Numbered from the stretch's first letter, positions 9,157 through 19,710 are shown. The stretch: 64,000 bases of DNA from Vibrio sp. SCSIO 43137 (GCF_028201475.1 NZ_CP116383.1:1054001-1118000), one strand, 5' to 3'. Notes: generated from the sequence alone by a model not told the origin. A program made the numbers and translations.

Positions 9157-9186
9157 AAAAGCGAGCTTTTGAGGCTCGCTTTTTTG
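9157..9186. terminator. Terminator between cheV and dnaE2
   Basis: A 10-bp stem AAAAGCGAGC/GCTCGCTTTT with a 7-base loop and a six-T tract on the plus strand. It also ends the convergent imu operon less strongly. Confidence 0.85.
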
Positions 9187-9222
9187 TGCCTGAGAAGCTT
9201 TAGCGTATCGATAGTATTCAAG

Positions 9223-12200
9223 TTAATGAAAGTCTCTGGATGAGCTATTCAGATTCTGAACAAGGTCGGTCAAGTCCGTTAACCGGCCTGCGATAACATG
9301 AGTGACCTGCCCGTCATGTTCAAGGATACCGTCCACTTTAAGTATTTTAGCCGTCAGATAAGAGTGCTTTTGTGCCCGGGCGGTTTTCGACCATACCACT
9401 ACATTAACATTGCCTGTATCGTCTTCTAGGGTAAAAAAGGTGACGCCTGCTGCGGTTCCCGGTGACTGGCGCCCGGTAACCACGCCGATAACCGTCACCA
9501 GAGACTTATGAGGTTTGCTCAGCAATGCCGTTTGCCGGGTAAAGGAGCCCAGTTGTCCGGCCTTGTCCAGCAGAGTGATAGGGTGCTGACTAAGAGAGAG
9601 CCCCGTTGCTGCGTAATCTTCAACCAGAGTATCCAGTTCACTCTCCCTGAAAGGAAAATGGCTCTGCTCTGAAGGGAGTGTGCGGAAAAGCGGCAGATCG
9701 CCGACAGAATCCATCACCTGCCAGCGGGCTTGGTAGCGGTCACCGGTAAGGCAGTGCAGGGCATTAGCTGAAGCGATGGCCTCGATATCTTTTTTATTCA
9801 TCCCGATATGTTTTAGTGACTGGCTGCTGGTGAAGCCTTTAACCGGCCGGTTAACCAGTAACTGATCCGCTCCTTTTCTTGACAGCCCTTTTATTAGCCT
9901 GAGTCCAAGGCGGATAGCATAACCGCTATTCTGTTGCACAATAGTATGTTGGTATTCTGATTGATTCACCGACAGAGGCAGTATGGTTACCTTATGTCTT
10001 CTGGCATCCTGAATCAGTTGTGAAGGACTGTAAAAGCCCATGGGCAGGCTGTTTAACAGCGAGGTATAGAATATCTCAGGATAGTAGTATTTCAGCCATG
10101 CCGAGCAGTAAGCCAGAACGGCAAAAGAGGCGGAATGACTTTCAGGAAAACCGTACTCACCAAAGCCACAGATCTGATCGAATATACGTTCGGCAAATTC
10201 CGCTTCATAACCTCTGGACAGCATGCCGTTGATCAGCTTGGACTTAAACTTAAACAGGTCGCCGTTCTTTTTCCACGCTGCCATGGCACGGCGGAGCTTG
10301 TCAGCCTCTCCGCCGGAGAAGCCGGCAGCCACCATGGCCAGCTTGATCACCTGCTCCTGAAAGATAGGAACGCCCATGGTGCGGGACAGTACCTCTTTTA
10401 CCTCTTCAGAAGGGTAGCTGACCTCTTCAATACCATCACGTCGCTTCAGGAACGGGTGCACCATATCGCCCTGAATCGGGCCGGGACGGACAATGGCGAT
10501 CTGGATAACCAAATCGTAATAACAGCGGGGCTTTAAGCGGGGCAGCATACTCATTTGCGCCCGTGACTCGATCTGGAAAACTCCGACAGTATCGGCTTTT
10601 TGCAACATAGCGTAGACCGCCTGATCGTCCTGTTTACGGGTTATATCGGCGATAGTCAGTTTTTTCCCTTCATATTTCTCAATCAGGTCAAAACATTTAC
10701 GGATGGCACTGAGCATGCCCAGTGCCAGTACATCTACCTTAAGTAGCTTCAGGCTTTCAAGATCATCTTTATCCCACTGAATAACGGTTCTGTCCGGCAT
10801 AGAGGCGTTCTCTACCGGCACCAGCTCATACAATGGGCCTGACGCAATAACAAAGCCGCCCACATGCTGGGAGAGGTGGCGGGGAAAACCGATCACCTCG
10901 TTGACTAACTGGATCAGCTGTTGGCCTTTATCTGACTCAGGGGCGATACCCAGTTCGGCCAGTTGTGCTTGCCAGCCGGCTGTTCTGTCTCTTCGGTTGA
11001 TGTTTTTAATAAAAAAATCCAGCTGGGTTTCTGCAATGCCCAGTGCTTTTCCCACGTCCCGCAAGGCACTTTTAAAGCGATAGCTGATCACGGTTGCTGC
11101 TAATGCTGCCCGTTCACGACCATATTTTGTATAAATATACTGGATAACTTCTTCACGGCGTTCGTGTTCAAAGTCGACGTCAATATCCGGCGGCTCATCG
11201 CGTTCTTTGCTGATAAAGCGCTCGAACAGCACTGAGATCTGTCTCGGGTCAACGGCTGTGATCTCTAAGCAGTAGCAGATAACGGAATTGGCCGCAGAAC
11301 CCCGCCCCTGATAGAGAATATTGCGGCTTTTGGCAAACATAACCATGTCATGAATGGTGAGGAAATAGAAAGGATATTTAAGCTGCTCAATCAGCTCCAG
11401 CTCCTTATCTATGGTCTGTTGGATATCTGCCGGAACACCGGCCGGAAAGCGACGTTTTTTGCCTTGATCAACCAGTTCCCTCAGATAACTCATTGCGGTG
11501 TAACCATCAGGTACCAATTCCGCCGGATAGACGTAGCTGAGTTCCCTGAGGTTAAATTCACATAGAGTGGCGATATGGGCGGCTTCTGCCAGCCACTCTG
11601 GTTTAAATATTTTTGCCAGCTTTTCTCTGGGTCTTAAGCTTCTCTCTGTGTTGGTAAGCAGTTGTCTTTTTATTTTACTGACTGTGCTGTTTTCCCGTAT
11701 CGCAGTCAGGGTGTGCTGAAGGGGAAGCCGGGTGGCGGAGTGCATCAGAACACCGCCACAAGCGGTAATAGCAAGGGAGAACCGCTGCGAAAGAGACTCG
11801 CAATACGCGATATAAGCTTTATCTGTACTTTGAAGATGACGCTGTACTCCGATCCACAGTCTGCCTTTATGCTGCTTGCTCAGCCAGTCTCCCCAGTGAA
11901 AATCGGCATGTTTCTGACGGGGAATCCAGATAAGCAGACAGTGCTTCATGGACATAAGATCCCATTCGGAAAGGTTATAATGGCCTTTATCTGCCCGCCT
12001 TCTTGCGTTGGTGATAATACGGCAAAGTTCTGTATAGGCTGCCTTATCAGGACAGAGAAGGATGACCTGACACTCAGAGTTAAGCCAGAACATACTGCCG
12101 ACGATCAATTTAACCGACAGGTTGTGATTTTTGACCGCGCTATGTGCCCGTACCACCCCTGCTAATGAGCATTCATCCGTGATCGCCAGAGCAGAATAAC

Positions 12201-12312
12201 GCAGAAAATCAGCCTGAATCATCAGCTCTTCAGCATGAGAAGCGCCGGTCAGAAAAGAGAAATTACTCTGGCAGAATAACTCTGCGTAAGCAGGGCGTTT
12301 TGTGCTTTTCAT
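9223..12312 (-). CDS. dnaE2: Error-prone DNA polymerase DnaE2 (ImuC)
   Basis: A 1029-residue alpha-subunit-type C-family polymerase used for mutagenic translesion synthesis with ImuA and ImuB. It begins with a PHP domain (YAELFCQSNFSFLTGASHAEE). The palm carries the catalytic pair Asp376/Asp378 in PPDIDVDFE and a third acidic residue in KVDVLALG. A C-terminal OB-fold (VTVIGVVTGRQSPGT) closes it. It is shorter than replicative DnaE (about 1160 residues), as usual for DnaE2. The start at 12312 was chosen because its ATG overlaps the imuB stop as ATGA, which implies translational coupling; a longer frame to 12336 lies inside imuB. It is the last gene of the LexA-controlled imu operon. Confidence 0.95.
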   Translation of the reverse strand: MKSTKRPAYAELFCQSNFSFLTGASHAEELMIQADFLRYSALAITDECSLAGVVRAHSAVKNHNLSVKLIVGSMFWLNSECQVILLCPDKAAYTELCRIITNARRRADKGHYNLSEWDLMSMKHCLLIWIPRQKHADFHWGDWLSKQHKGRLWIGVQRHLQSTDKAYIAYCESLSQRFSLAITACGGVLMHSATRLPLQHTLTAIRENSTVSKIKRQLLTNTERSLRPREKLAKIFKPEWLAEAAHIATLCEFNLRELSYVYPAELVPDGYTAMSYLRELVDQGKKRRFPAGVPADIQQTIDKELELIEQLKYPFYFLTIHDMVMFAKSRNILYQGRGSAANSVICYCLEITAVDPRQISVLFERFISKERDEPPDIDVDFEHERREEVIQYIYTKYGRERAALAATVISYRFKSALRDVGKALGIAETQLDFFIKNINRRDRTAGWQAQLAELGIAPESDKGQQLIQLVNEVIGFPRHLSQHVGGFVIASGPLYELVPVENASMPDRTVIQWDKDDLESLKLLKVDVLALGMLSAIRKCFDLIEKYEGKKLTIADITRKQDDQAVYAMLQKADTVGVFQIESRAQMSMLPRLKPRCYYDLVIQIAIVRPGPIQGDMVHPFLKRRDGIEEVSYPSEEVKEVLSRTMGVPIFQEQVIKLAMVAAGFSGGEADKLRRAMAAWKKNGDLFKFKSKLINGMLSRGYEAEFAERIFDQICGFGEYGFPESHSASFAVLAYCSAWLKYYYPEIFYTSLLNSLPMGFYSPSQLIQDARRHKVTILPLSVNQSEYQHTIVQQNSGYAIRLGLRLIKGLSRKGADQLLVNRPVKGFTSSQSLKHIGMNKKDIEAIASANALHCLTGDRYQARWQVMDSVGDLPLFRTLPSEQSHFPFRESELDTLVEDYAATGLSLSQHPITLLDKAGQLGSFTRQTALLSKPHKSLVTVIGVVTGRQSPGTAAGVTFFTLEDDTGNVNVVVWSKTARAQKHSYLTAKILKVDGILEHDGQVTHVIAGRLTDLTDLVQNLNSSSRDFH

Positions 12313-13748
12313 GCAAACAGTCCGTGAATAAACCACTGTTTATGGCGGTTACGGAAAACCCATAACCAGCGCCCCTGAGAACTTTTAGCAACGAAGTAGT
12401 CCCGGATAACCTCATCGCAATCCCACCATCCTGTTGCCAGCCTTTCCGGCCCCTGAATAATGGAGACTTTTTCATTCAATGGCGCCGGTTGTGGCAGAAG
12501 AATACTGGGCCGCAGGAGAGAAGAGGCTGCTGAAGGCTCATCATTGCCAGAAGTGCTTTCCTGTAAGGGAGAGCCTTGTTGAGAAGAGAATAGCTGAGGA
12601 GAACATAGCTGAGTGGATTTTTCCGGTCTGGGGTCGTCGGTAAGGGTGATTCCGTTGACCTGCTGCTTGCCCAGCTTAGCCTGAAGCAGTGAAATAAGCT
12701 CAGCAGGAGAGAGGTTTCCCTGACGTCCGGCAAAAAGATCCTGACTGTCTGGTTGCTGTGGAAGGATGCGTTCTGCCGTAAGGGTAATACCGGTAACGGG
12801 AGCGTCGAGAGTGACCGACTCCAGCGTAAGCTGACTTAGTCTTGCCCATTTATCCGCCAGATAGTCCCCCTGCGCCGAACTGAACAGAACCGATTGAGTA
12901 AGGCCATCCCGCTGATGCAGGGTGAGGCAAAGTTCGCAGGCAAGCTTATCCCGTAGTTTGAGAAATTGTTCAAGCTGACGGAAAAGTTGTCGCAGCGGCT
13001 TTTTAAGCCATTGTAAATTCTCTATCTCAAACAACAGTTCCAGAGAACGTTTAAAATGCTCCGGCGGATAATAGAAATCGACAGGGTGTTTAAATTGCCC
13101 GGTCAGGCGGCCGGCATAGTTAACCAGATCGATATCGAAGCGGCGGGCAACATCAGCCAGCTCCAGAGACAGCAGCTGTTGTAAGCTCTGAACACCAACC
13201 CGCTGAAGTCCCTGAATGGTCTTTTGTGAAAGTTCTGTGGCAGTCAATGGCTGCCGCTTTAGTGCCTGTTTAATCTGGTCAGGATTTTCTGAAATCTGAT
13301 TGACTGCCTGCCGGGCGAGTAGCCTGGCAGCAAGGGGGGAGAGTGCAGTGGCATACTGAAAGCGGATATTCAGTTGTTTAAGGTGCGCAGAAAGGGCTTG
13401 CCAGTAGCTCTGCAGACCATCATACAGGGTCAGCATATTACTCACTTTCAGCAGAATACCTGACGGGGGCTGAAGAGAAATATCTGAAGTGACCAGATAG
13501 AGCCAGTGCGCGATCTCTTTTAATTTCTCTTGTTCGGCCTTGTCATCGTATGGAAAAACCTGTAGCTGGTGGCAGAGTGCGGCAGCACTGCCAAGCCCCA
13601 TACCCGGTTTGATGCCTTTCTTGTGCGCTTCAGGAGTAAGCTGCACCACCTGATTCTTATGCAAAATGCAGATAGGAAGATCGGCGGAGTCAGCAAATAA
13701 GCTGTCCAGCTGCAGGGCAGGAAAATGGAGATAGAGCCAGAGTGTCAT
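12309..13748 (-). CDS. imuB: Y-family polymerase-like protein ImuB
   Basis: A 479-residue inactive Y-family polymerase homologue that acts as the hub of the mutasome, bridging ImuA, DnaE2 and the sliding clamp. The N-terminus WLYLHFPALQLDSLF replaces the metal-binding Asp of DinB/UmuC, and GILLKVSNMLTLYDG replaces the SxDE catalytic block, so polymerase activity is not expected. A helix-hairpin-helix (residues about 178-195) and little-finger region follow. QDLF at 336-339 is a plausible clamp-binding motif. The ATG overlaps the imuA stop (ATGA), as does its own stop with dnaE2. A longer frame to 13820 lies inside imuA and was rejected. Confidence 0.92.
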   Translation of the reverse strand: MTLWLYLHFPALQLDSLFADSADLPICILHKNQVVQLTPEAHKKGIKPGMGLGSAAALCHQLQVFPYDDKAEQEKLKEIAHWLYLVTSDISLQPPSGILLKVSNMLTLYDGLQSYWQALSAHLKQLNIRFQYATALSPLAARLLARQAVNQISENPDQIKQALKRQPLTATELSQKTIQGLQRVGVQSLQQLLSLELADVARRFDIDLVNYAGRLTGQFKHPVDFYYPPEHFKRSLELLFEIENLQWLKKPLRQLFRQLEQFLKLRDKLACELCLTLHQRDGLTQSVLFSSAQGDYLADKWARLSQLTLESVTLDAPVTGITLTAERILPQQPDSQDLFAGRQGNLSPAELISLLQAKLGKQQVNGITLTDDPRPEKSTQLCSPQLFSSQQGSPLQESTSGNDEPSAASSLLRPSILLPQPAPLNEKVSIIQGPERLATGWWDCDEVIRDYFVAKSSQGRWLWVFRNRHKQWFIHGLFA

Positions 13749-14431
13749 GCTCTGCCTCTGTGTCGCTGCAGGGGAACAACTGAAGCCGATTCTGGCTGAT
13801 AACGGACAAGGTGAGGCCACGCCTTGTGCACATCAAGAGTGAGAGAGCTTTTCAGCCAGCCACCTTTACGCTTGTGAATTGATATATGCAGCCCTTCACT
13901 GCCTGCATTAAGGGTCAGGCTAAGTGATATGGGCAGGGTAATACCGGACTGAGAGGCGGTTTTAAACAGAAAGTTAAGGCACTGCCCGGTTTCACTGGCG
14001 ACCTGCAGCCTTTTTGCCTGATGAATTTCCAGCTCAGAGTGCCATAAGCTGACAGAGCCGCAACAGCCACTTTTCAGGCACTGCTCGGCGGCCCAGAGTG
14101 CCTCCTGAGCGGTTTTCGGAAATAGCATCAGCATCCGGCTCAGATCTATCCCTTGCTGAGTGAAGTAATCGGCACAGAGATAACCGGATGGGTTGATAAA
14201 CACAGTCAGCCTGTTCTCTCCCTGAGCAAGGATATAGGGCGTTAACAGCCTGAGTTCGCCTATACCTGAAGCCGATATGATTTCAATTACACCATGCAGG
14301 GGAAAGCCTCCCCCAAGCTGGTTATCCAGCTGAGGATAACCAGAGCTTATACTGTCAGAAGGGTTGTTTGTCTGAGCGCCTTGCCATATCAGCCGTTTAT
14401 GCTGAAGCATATCGATAACAGGATTCATCAT
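13745..14431 (-). CDS. imuA: Translesion synthesis accessory protein ImuA
   Basis: A 228-residue RecA/SulA-like protein and the first gene of the imuA-imuB-dnaE2 operon. It shows the ImuA pattern SGYPQLDNQLGGGFPLHGVIEI (residues about 30-51), where RecA has its Walker A region; the P-loop lysine is absent, so ATP binding is doubtful. ImuA homologues help recruit the mutasome to damaged DNA. A second ATG lies one codon in and either could be used. A perfect LexA box ends 14 bases before the ATG, so the operon should be damage-inducible. Confidence 0.9.
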   Translation of the reverse strand: MMNPVIDMLQHKRLIWQGAQTNNPSDSISSGYPQLDNQLGGGFPLHGVIEIISASGIGELRLLTPYILAQGENRLTVFINPSGYLCADYFTQQGIDLSRMLMLFPKTAQEALWAAEQCLKSGCCGSVSLWHSELEIHQAKRLQVASETGQCLNFLFKTASQSGITLPISLSLTLNAGSEGLHISIHKRKGGWLKSSLTLDVHKAWPHLVRYQPESASVVPLQRHRGRA

Positions 14432-14445
14432 TACACCCGAATATA

Positions 14446-14461
14446 CTGTACATATATACAG
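14446..14461 (-). promoter_or_regulatory. LexA (SOS) box of the imu operon
   Basis: CTGTACATATATACAG fits the gammaproteobacterial LexA consensus CTGT-N8-ACAG exactly, with symmetric TA flanks. It lies immediately upstream of imuA. I found no other full match in the regions I scanned, including upstream of dinG. Confidence 0.93.
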
Positions 14462-14522
14462 TATATTTGATCAAAAAAAAGGATCAAGGAGTTTACCTGT
14501 CAGAAAGAGAAGCATCAGAAAC

Positions 14523-14552
14523 ACAAAAGCGGCAATGGTTAGCCGCTTTTGT
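14523..14552 (-). terminator. Terminator of the 119-residue unknown gene
   Basis: An 11-bp perfect stem ACAAAAGCGGC/GCCGCTTTTGT with an 8-base loop, just past the stop of the minus-strand gene and before the imu promoter. Confidence 0.75.
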
Positions 14553-14583
14553 GGTCAAATTCAGGATTTGTGAAGGAGATTAA

Positions 14584-14943
14584 TCAGATTATCGCCAGAA
14601 GAATCGCTCCGGCAGAAAGGGCGCCTTTCACATATTGGCCGGCAGAATAGCTGGAGTCTTCCTCTTCTTCCAGTTCATCGGGACGATCCATGCCTAATGC
14701 CCCGTGAGTAAAAGATTCAACCTTACTCGGTTTTTCCGCCTCTGCAGCTTTTGCCTCTTCATCAATCTGTGACAAAGCGGCCAGCAAGGCTTTTCCTTCT
14801 TCAGAGAGGGTTACCTTGTCTGATTCAACTTTCAGTGCTGTTGGTGCCTGCTGCTGAATATCACTTGTTTTAGGTTGGCCTTTTGCTGCGGCTGCCTGAG
14901 TGGTATTCAGTGCTGAAGCTTGATTCATTCCTACTGGCGTCAT
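14584..14943 (-). CDS. Uncharacterised protein with acidic linker and C-terminal membrane-like tail
   Basis: A 119-residue protein with no domain I recognise. The N-terminal third is Gln/Ala/Thr-rich and probably disordered. Residues about 40-70 form a charged helical stretch (KVTLSEEGKALLAALSQIDE), then a run of acidic residues (DELEEEEDSS). The last 18 residues are small and hydrophobic (YVKGALSAGAILLAII), which could anchor it to a membrane or pack against a partner. I start at ATG 14943, preceded by GGGGCAG; an upstream TTG would add four residues. It is a single gene with its own terminator. The function is unknown. Confidence 0.7.
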   Translation of the reverse strand: MTPVGMNQASALNTTQAAAAKGQPKTSDIQQQAPTALKVESDKVTLSEEGKALLAALSQIDEEAKAAEAEKPSKVESFTHGALGMDRPDELEEEEDSSYSAGQYVKGALSAGAILLAII

Positions 14944-15078
14944 AATCTGCCCCAATGATTTCTGCTTACCTTTAAACTATCGGCAGAAGCGGCAAAAGGT
15001 TTAGAAATAATTGCCGCTTCGCGAACTGTACAGAATTAAAGCAAGAAGCAGGCCATGAATGACAAAAATAAACTGCTG

Positions 15079-15891
15079 TCAGGATTTTTTATACAGGCTG
15101 ATGATAAAGTCTGCTTCACAGCTAAACCGTTCAGACTGAGATAAACCCGTTTTTATCTCTTCCGTTGTTTTCCATGCAAAAGGGGTCATCTGCAACAGAT
15201 CAAGGGCTTCATTGCCGCTCAGGGACATGGGATAGCTGAGTTTTTCGCTATGAGTCAGGGTAAATCCCTCTATCTGTTCCGGCTGTTCTGAGTGAAGCCG
15301 GACATCCTGATAAATAAGTTCCCGTAGCTGATATAGGTGACGGGCTGCCGGAGTCACTGTAATTAACACGCCCTGATCATCAAGACAGCGAGCCAGCTCA
15401 CTATGTTCACAGGGAGCGTAGATCCTCAGGATCAGATCTAAGCTGTTACCGGCAAATGGCAGGCGCTGGCTTGATGCCACAGAGAAGTGACAGTTGGGGT
15501 AGCGTTTCGCAGCATAACGGATAGCCACTTTAGAGATATCAAGACCATAAACCTGAGAGTCTGGCAGGCTTAGATCAGATTCAATCTGACTGGTGTAATA
15601 GCCTTCACCACAACCAATATCCAGCATACGTCCCTGAGTTTTGTTCAGTTGCTCCGTGCAAAGCTCGCTTACCCGCTCTCTTAAAGGCTGATAAGCTCCT
15701 GAGTTCAGGAATCGTCTTCTTGCCTGCATCATCTCTGCATTATCACCCGGGTTCTTAGAGCGCTTTTTGTTTGCGGGTATAAGGTTGACATAGCCCTCTT
15801 TTGCCACGTCAAACTGATGGTTGGCGGGGCATTTAAAGCTATTATCAGAGCGATTAAGCGGTTGTGAACATAATGGGCATTGATAAGACAT
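15079..15891 (-). CDS. rlmA: 23S rRNA (guanine-N1)-methyltransferase RlmA
   Basis: A 270-residue SAM-dependent enzyme that methylates N1 of G745 of 23S rRNA (RrmA/RlmAI). The N-terminal zinc finger has ligands Cys5, Cys8, Cys21 and His25. The Rossmann methyltransferase domain contains the SAM loop DIGCGEGYY at residues 91-99 and the acidic end of strand 2 (VYGLDIS). Length and architecture match the enteric enzyme. It stands alone between the unknown 119-residue gene and yeaD on the same strand, with gaps on both sides. Confidence 0.93.
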   Translation of the reverse strand: MSYQCPLCSQPLNRSDNSFKCPANHQFDVAKEGYVNLIPANKKRSKNPGDNAEMMQARRRFLNSGAYQPLRERVSELCTEQLNKTQGRMLDIGCGEGYYTSQIESDLSLPDSQVYGLDISKVAIRYAAKRYPNCHFSVASSQRLPFAGNSLDLILRIYAPCEHSELARCLDDQGVLITVTPAARHLYQLRELIYQDVRLHSEQPEQIEGFTLTHSEKLSYPMSLSGNEALDLLQMTPFAWKTTEEIKTGLSQSERFSCEADFIISLYKKS

Positions 15892-15952
15892 AAAGTGTGC
15901 AGTGGTAAAAAATAATTATCCGGAATTGTAGAGCTTGTACGCAGCAGATGCG

Positions 15953-15981
15953 AGAAAAAGGCTCATAATTTTATGAGCCTT
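15953..15981 (-). terminator. Terminator after yeaD
   Basis: An 11-bp stem AAGGCTCATAA/TTATGAGCCTT with a very short loop, followed on the minus strand by TTTTTCTCG. Confidence 0.8.
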
Positions 15982-15988
15982 CTGAGTA

Positions 15989-16876
15989 TTAAAGAGCTTT
16001 CGCGGCTATTTCAGTGACAAGCTGGTAACTCTCATCGGGTTGCAGTTCTTTGCCTGTCTCCAGACTGTTGGCGTGATAGGTCGATTCGACACAGAGCATA
16101 GTCTGATAACCATTGTCTTGCATATCTGCCATCGCAGAAGCACCCTCAAGCCACGGGTTCCAGATAACTGCTGAGTTAGCACCACTATTTTTAACGGTAA
16201 TAACCCGTTTGTTCTGAGGATCTGAAATTTCAATAACCTCTTCCGGCTGAGTATAAACCCGGTCAACGGTATCGGTCAGTTTCAGCGTTTGCTCTCCCTG
16301 ACAAACCTTTGCCTCCTGCAGGCTATCGATATACTCGAGCCCCATGCCGGTTGTTTCTGACTGAGTAATATCGGCAATATTCAGATAGCTGTGCAGAGCG
16401 CCGGAGAAGCGCCACGGTTTATCATCGGTGTTGCAAATATCCAGCGTTACTTTCAGAGAGTCAGAAACTTCGATATAAAGACGAGCCTGAAAAGCAAAAG
16501 GCCAGATTGCGCGTGTTTCCTGGCTGTTTTCTAAGCCAAGGCAAATAATTACACCCTGCTCAGATTCGCGATGCTCCGCCAGATACCACTCGCTGGTACG
16601 GGCAAAACCGTGTGCTGGTGTAGCAATACGGCCGAACCACGGCCAGCAGACCGGAATACCGCCACGGATGGCTTTCTCTTTACTGAATTCGGCCTTTTCA
16701 CTCAGCCAGATAAGTTCCTGTTGGCCTTGTGGCTTAAATGAGAGAAGGTGAGCACCGTGCAGAGAGATCTCAGCACTGGCTTTCGGGTGTGCGATCTGAA
16801 TAACTTTCAGCTCTCCACGCTGAATAACCGAGACACAGTCTGAAAGCGGGTTAATAACAGGGTGATAATTTTCCAT
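15989..16876 (-). CDS. yeaD: D-hexose-6-phosphate mutarotase YeaD
   Basis: A 295-residue aldose-1-epimerase-fold protein that interconverts anomers of glucose 6-phosphate and related sugar phosphates. Family segments are ISLHGAHLLSF, the phosphate and ring-binding run IRGGIPVCWPWFG, and the catalytic-His region PAHGFARTSEW. A C-terminal VCVESTYH block follows. I chose ATG 16876 because AAGGAA precedes it and E. coli YeaD has 294 residues; the frame extends 11 codons further. It follows gapA on the same strand, as in E. coli, but the gapA terminator separates them. Confidence 0.9.
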   Translation of the reverse strand: MENYHPVINPLSDCVSVIQRGELKVIQIAHPKASAEISLHGAHLLSFKPQGQQELIWLSEKAEFSKEKAIRGGIPVCWPWFGRIATPAHGFARTSEWYLAEHRESEQGVIICLGLENSQETRAIWPFAFQARLYIEVSDSLKVTLDICNTDDKPWRFSGALHSYLNIADITQSETTGMGLEYIDSLQEAKVCQGEQTLKLTDTVDRVYTQPEEVIEISDPQNKRVITVKNSGANSAVIWNPWLEGASAMADMQDNGYQTMLCVESTYHANSLETGKELQPDESYQLVTEIAAKAL

Positions 16877-16944
16877 GGAACCGTTCCTTAATGCTGAAAC
16901 TCGTGACATTAAAAACTCTTTATTTCAAAGCCAGAGTTTAAAAA

Positions 16945-16976
16945 CAAAAAAGGCGACACAATGGCCGCCTTTTTTT
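16945..16976 (-). terminator. gapA terminator
   Basis: A stem AAAAAAGGCG/CGCCTTTTTT closing a GGCC-containing loop, with long T-tracts on the minus strand, between gapA and yeaD. Confidence 0.85.
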
Positions 16977-17005
16977 CACTTTCAAAGAAAGTCTTTCGCT
17001 AATGC

Positions 17006-18335
<1,330 letters not shown>

Positions 18336-18743
18336 ATGAAAAATCAAATAGAAAAAACCGATACTGAGTGGCGTAACCAATTGACAGAAGAGGAGTTTTT
18401 GGTTTGCCGGCAGCAGGGGACAGAGGCGCCATATTCAGGCAAGTTACTGCACAATAAACAGACAGGACAATATCTGTGTACCTGCTGTAGTGCGCCTCTG
18501 TTCCATTCGGAAAACAAATATGATTCCGGTTGTGGCTGGCCAAGTTTTGATGCCTCAATTGATGACAATGCGATACGTTATCTGAAAGATCACAGTCACG
18601 GAATGACGAGAATTGAGATCCGTTGTGCAAGGTGCGATAGCCATCTTGGTCACGTTTTTCCTGATGGACCACCGACAACAGGAGAGCGCTTTTGTGTCAA
18701 TTCTGTGTCGTTAATTTTCAACAAAGAAGATCAGCAACGCTAA
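18336..18743 (+). CDS. msrB: Peptide-methionine (R)-S-oxide reductase MsrB
   Basis: A 135-residue repair enzyme that reduces methionine-R-sulfoxide in proteins. All hallmarks are present: structural zinc ligands Cys48, Cys51, Cys97 and Cys100 in two CxxC pairs, the SGCGWPSF substrate loop (residues 64-71) and the catalytic Cys120 in RFCVNS. The length equals that of the enteric enzyme. A purine-rich ribosome-binding site (GGGAGAAAAAGG) precedes the ATG. It is divergent from gapA, in the gapA/msrB/yeaC neighbourhood known from enterics. Confidence 0.95.
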   Translation: MKNQIEKTDTEWRNQLTEEEFLVCRQQGTEAPYSGKLLHNKQTGQYLCTCCSAPLFHSENKYDSGCGWPSFDASIDDNAIRYLKDHSHGMTRIEIRCARCDSHLGHVFPDGPPTTGERFCVNSVSLIFNKEDQQR

Positions 18744-18829
18744 CATCGTTTGTTCTTTTGTATTTTTTTTTCAGAACAGGCGGGAAATTACGCAAAAGAG
18801 CAATTATAAGTAGGGCACTATAAAGAGAA

Positions 18830-18866
18830 AAGGCTCAACCAACGTAATGCTGGCTGAGCCTTAATT
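18830..18866. terminator. Terminator between msrB and the lipoprotein gene
   Basis: A 12-bp stem AAGGCTCAACCA/TGGCTGAGCCTT with one mismatch. It is flanked by AAAA and TTAATTTTT and serves both convergent genes. Confidence 0.75.
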
Positions 18867-18903
18867 TTTAGTTTATTCAAAAAATCATTAATAAAATCAG
18901 ACC

Positions 18904-19710
18904 CTAGTATCTGGGAAGAAGGGCACTGCGATATTTACCATCCTTGATGGCGTCGACGATTCTTTCTGCCGTTTTTTGCAACTTCTCTTTCTTCTCATCA
19001 GAGAAGTTATACAGAACCATCAGGTTTCTTTCCGATGCAACAGGGAGATCGAACTCCTTGCCAACTAAAACCCAGATATAAGCGTGCTCTTTTCTCTTCA
19101 GAAAATGGTTAGTGCTGGCGAGGGACTCAATAATATTGATATTAAGATCTTCTCCGTCACTAAGCCTTAGTGCGTTATTTAGCAGGCGGATGCTCTTTTC
19201 TCTGTCTCTGGTAGCGTAGTAAGTGGCTAAAGCATACTGAAGCTCAGGCGTTTGAACTTTTTTCGAGTCTTCAAGCTTAAGGAACTGACGTAAGGCGGAT
19301 TGATCGCCCTGAGTCCAGAGGAAATAAAGTGCCTCAGGTGAGGTAGATTTTTTCAGATCGGCAAGGATTCGTTTCTGCTCATCGTAGGTGTGCATCAGGG
19401 CAGTAAAACGACGCTCTTTTTTATCTCCTATCTTAGTGGGTTCGATCTGGGCGGCCAGATCTAAACACTTCTGATAGGCACGGACATAGTTAAACTCTTT
19501 GATTTTATTCTCATCAGTCGGAGATTCCAGTACCTCTTTCCTATGCCATATCAGATCGGTTCTCGGAACCCGGCACTGACCGTCACGCATATTCAGATGT
19601 TCACATCGAAGAGCTGATGAACTGGCACACAGCTCTTTGGTGTTCATATTGCCTTCCAGACAACCGGACAAGACAAGAGGCAGGCAAATTGTAAGGGTAA
19701 TCTTATTCAT
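18904..19710 (-). CDS. DUF2989-type lipoprotein
   Basis: A 268-residue predicted lipoprotein. The signal peptide MNKITLTICLPLVLSGC ends in lipobox LSGC with Cys17, and the +2 residue Leu suggests outer-membrane sorting. The mature part is largely helical. It starts with a Cys-containing segment (ELCASSSALRCEHLNMRDGQC), and the centre has helical pairs reminiscent of Sel1/TPR repeats (LQYALATYYATRDREKSIRLLNNAL). I recall this as the vibrio DUF2989 family, of unknown function. It is a single gene convergent to msrB. Confidence 0.75.
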   Translation of the reverse strand: MNKITLTICLPLVLSGCLEGNMNTKELCASSSALRCEHLNMRDGQCRVPRTDLIWHRKEVLESPTDENKIKEFNYVRAYQKCLDLAAQIEPTKIGDKKERRFTALMHTYDEQKRILADLKKSTSPEALYFLWTQGDQSALRQFLKLEDSKKVQTPELQYALATYYATRDREKSIRLLNNALRLSDGEDLNINIIESLASTNHFLKRKEHAYIWVLVGKEFDLPVASERNLMVLYNFSDEKKEKLQKTAERIVDAIKDGKYRSALLPRY

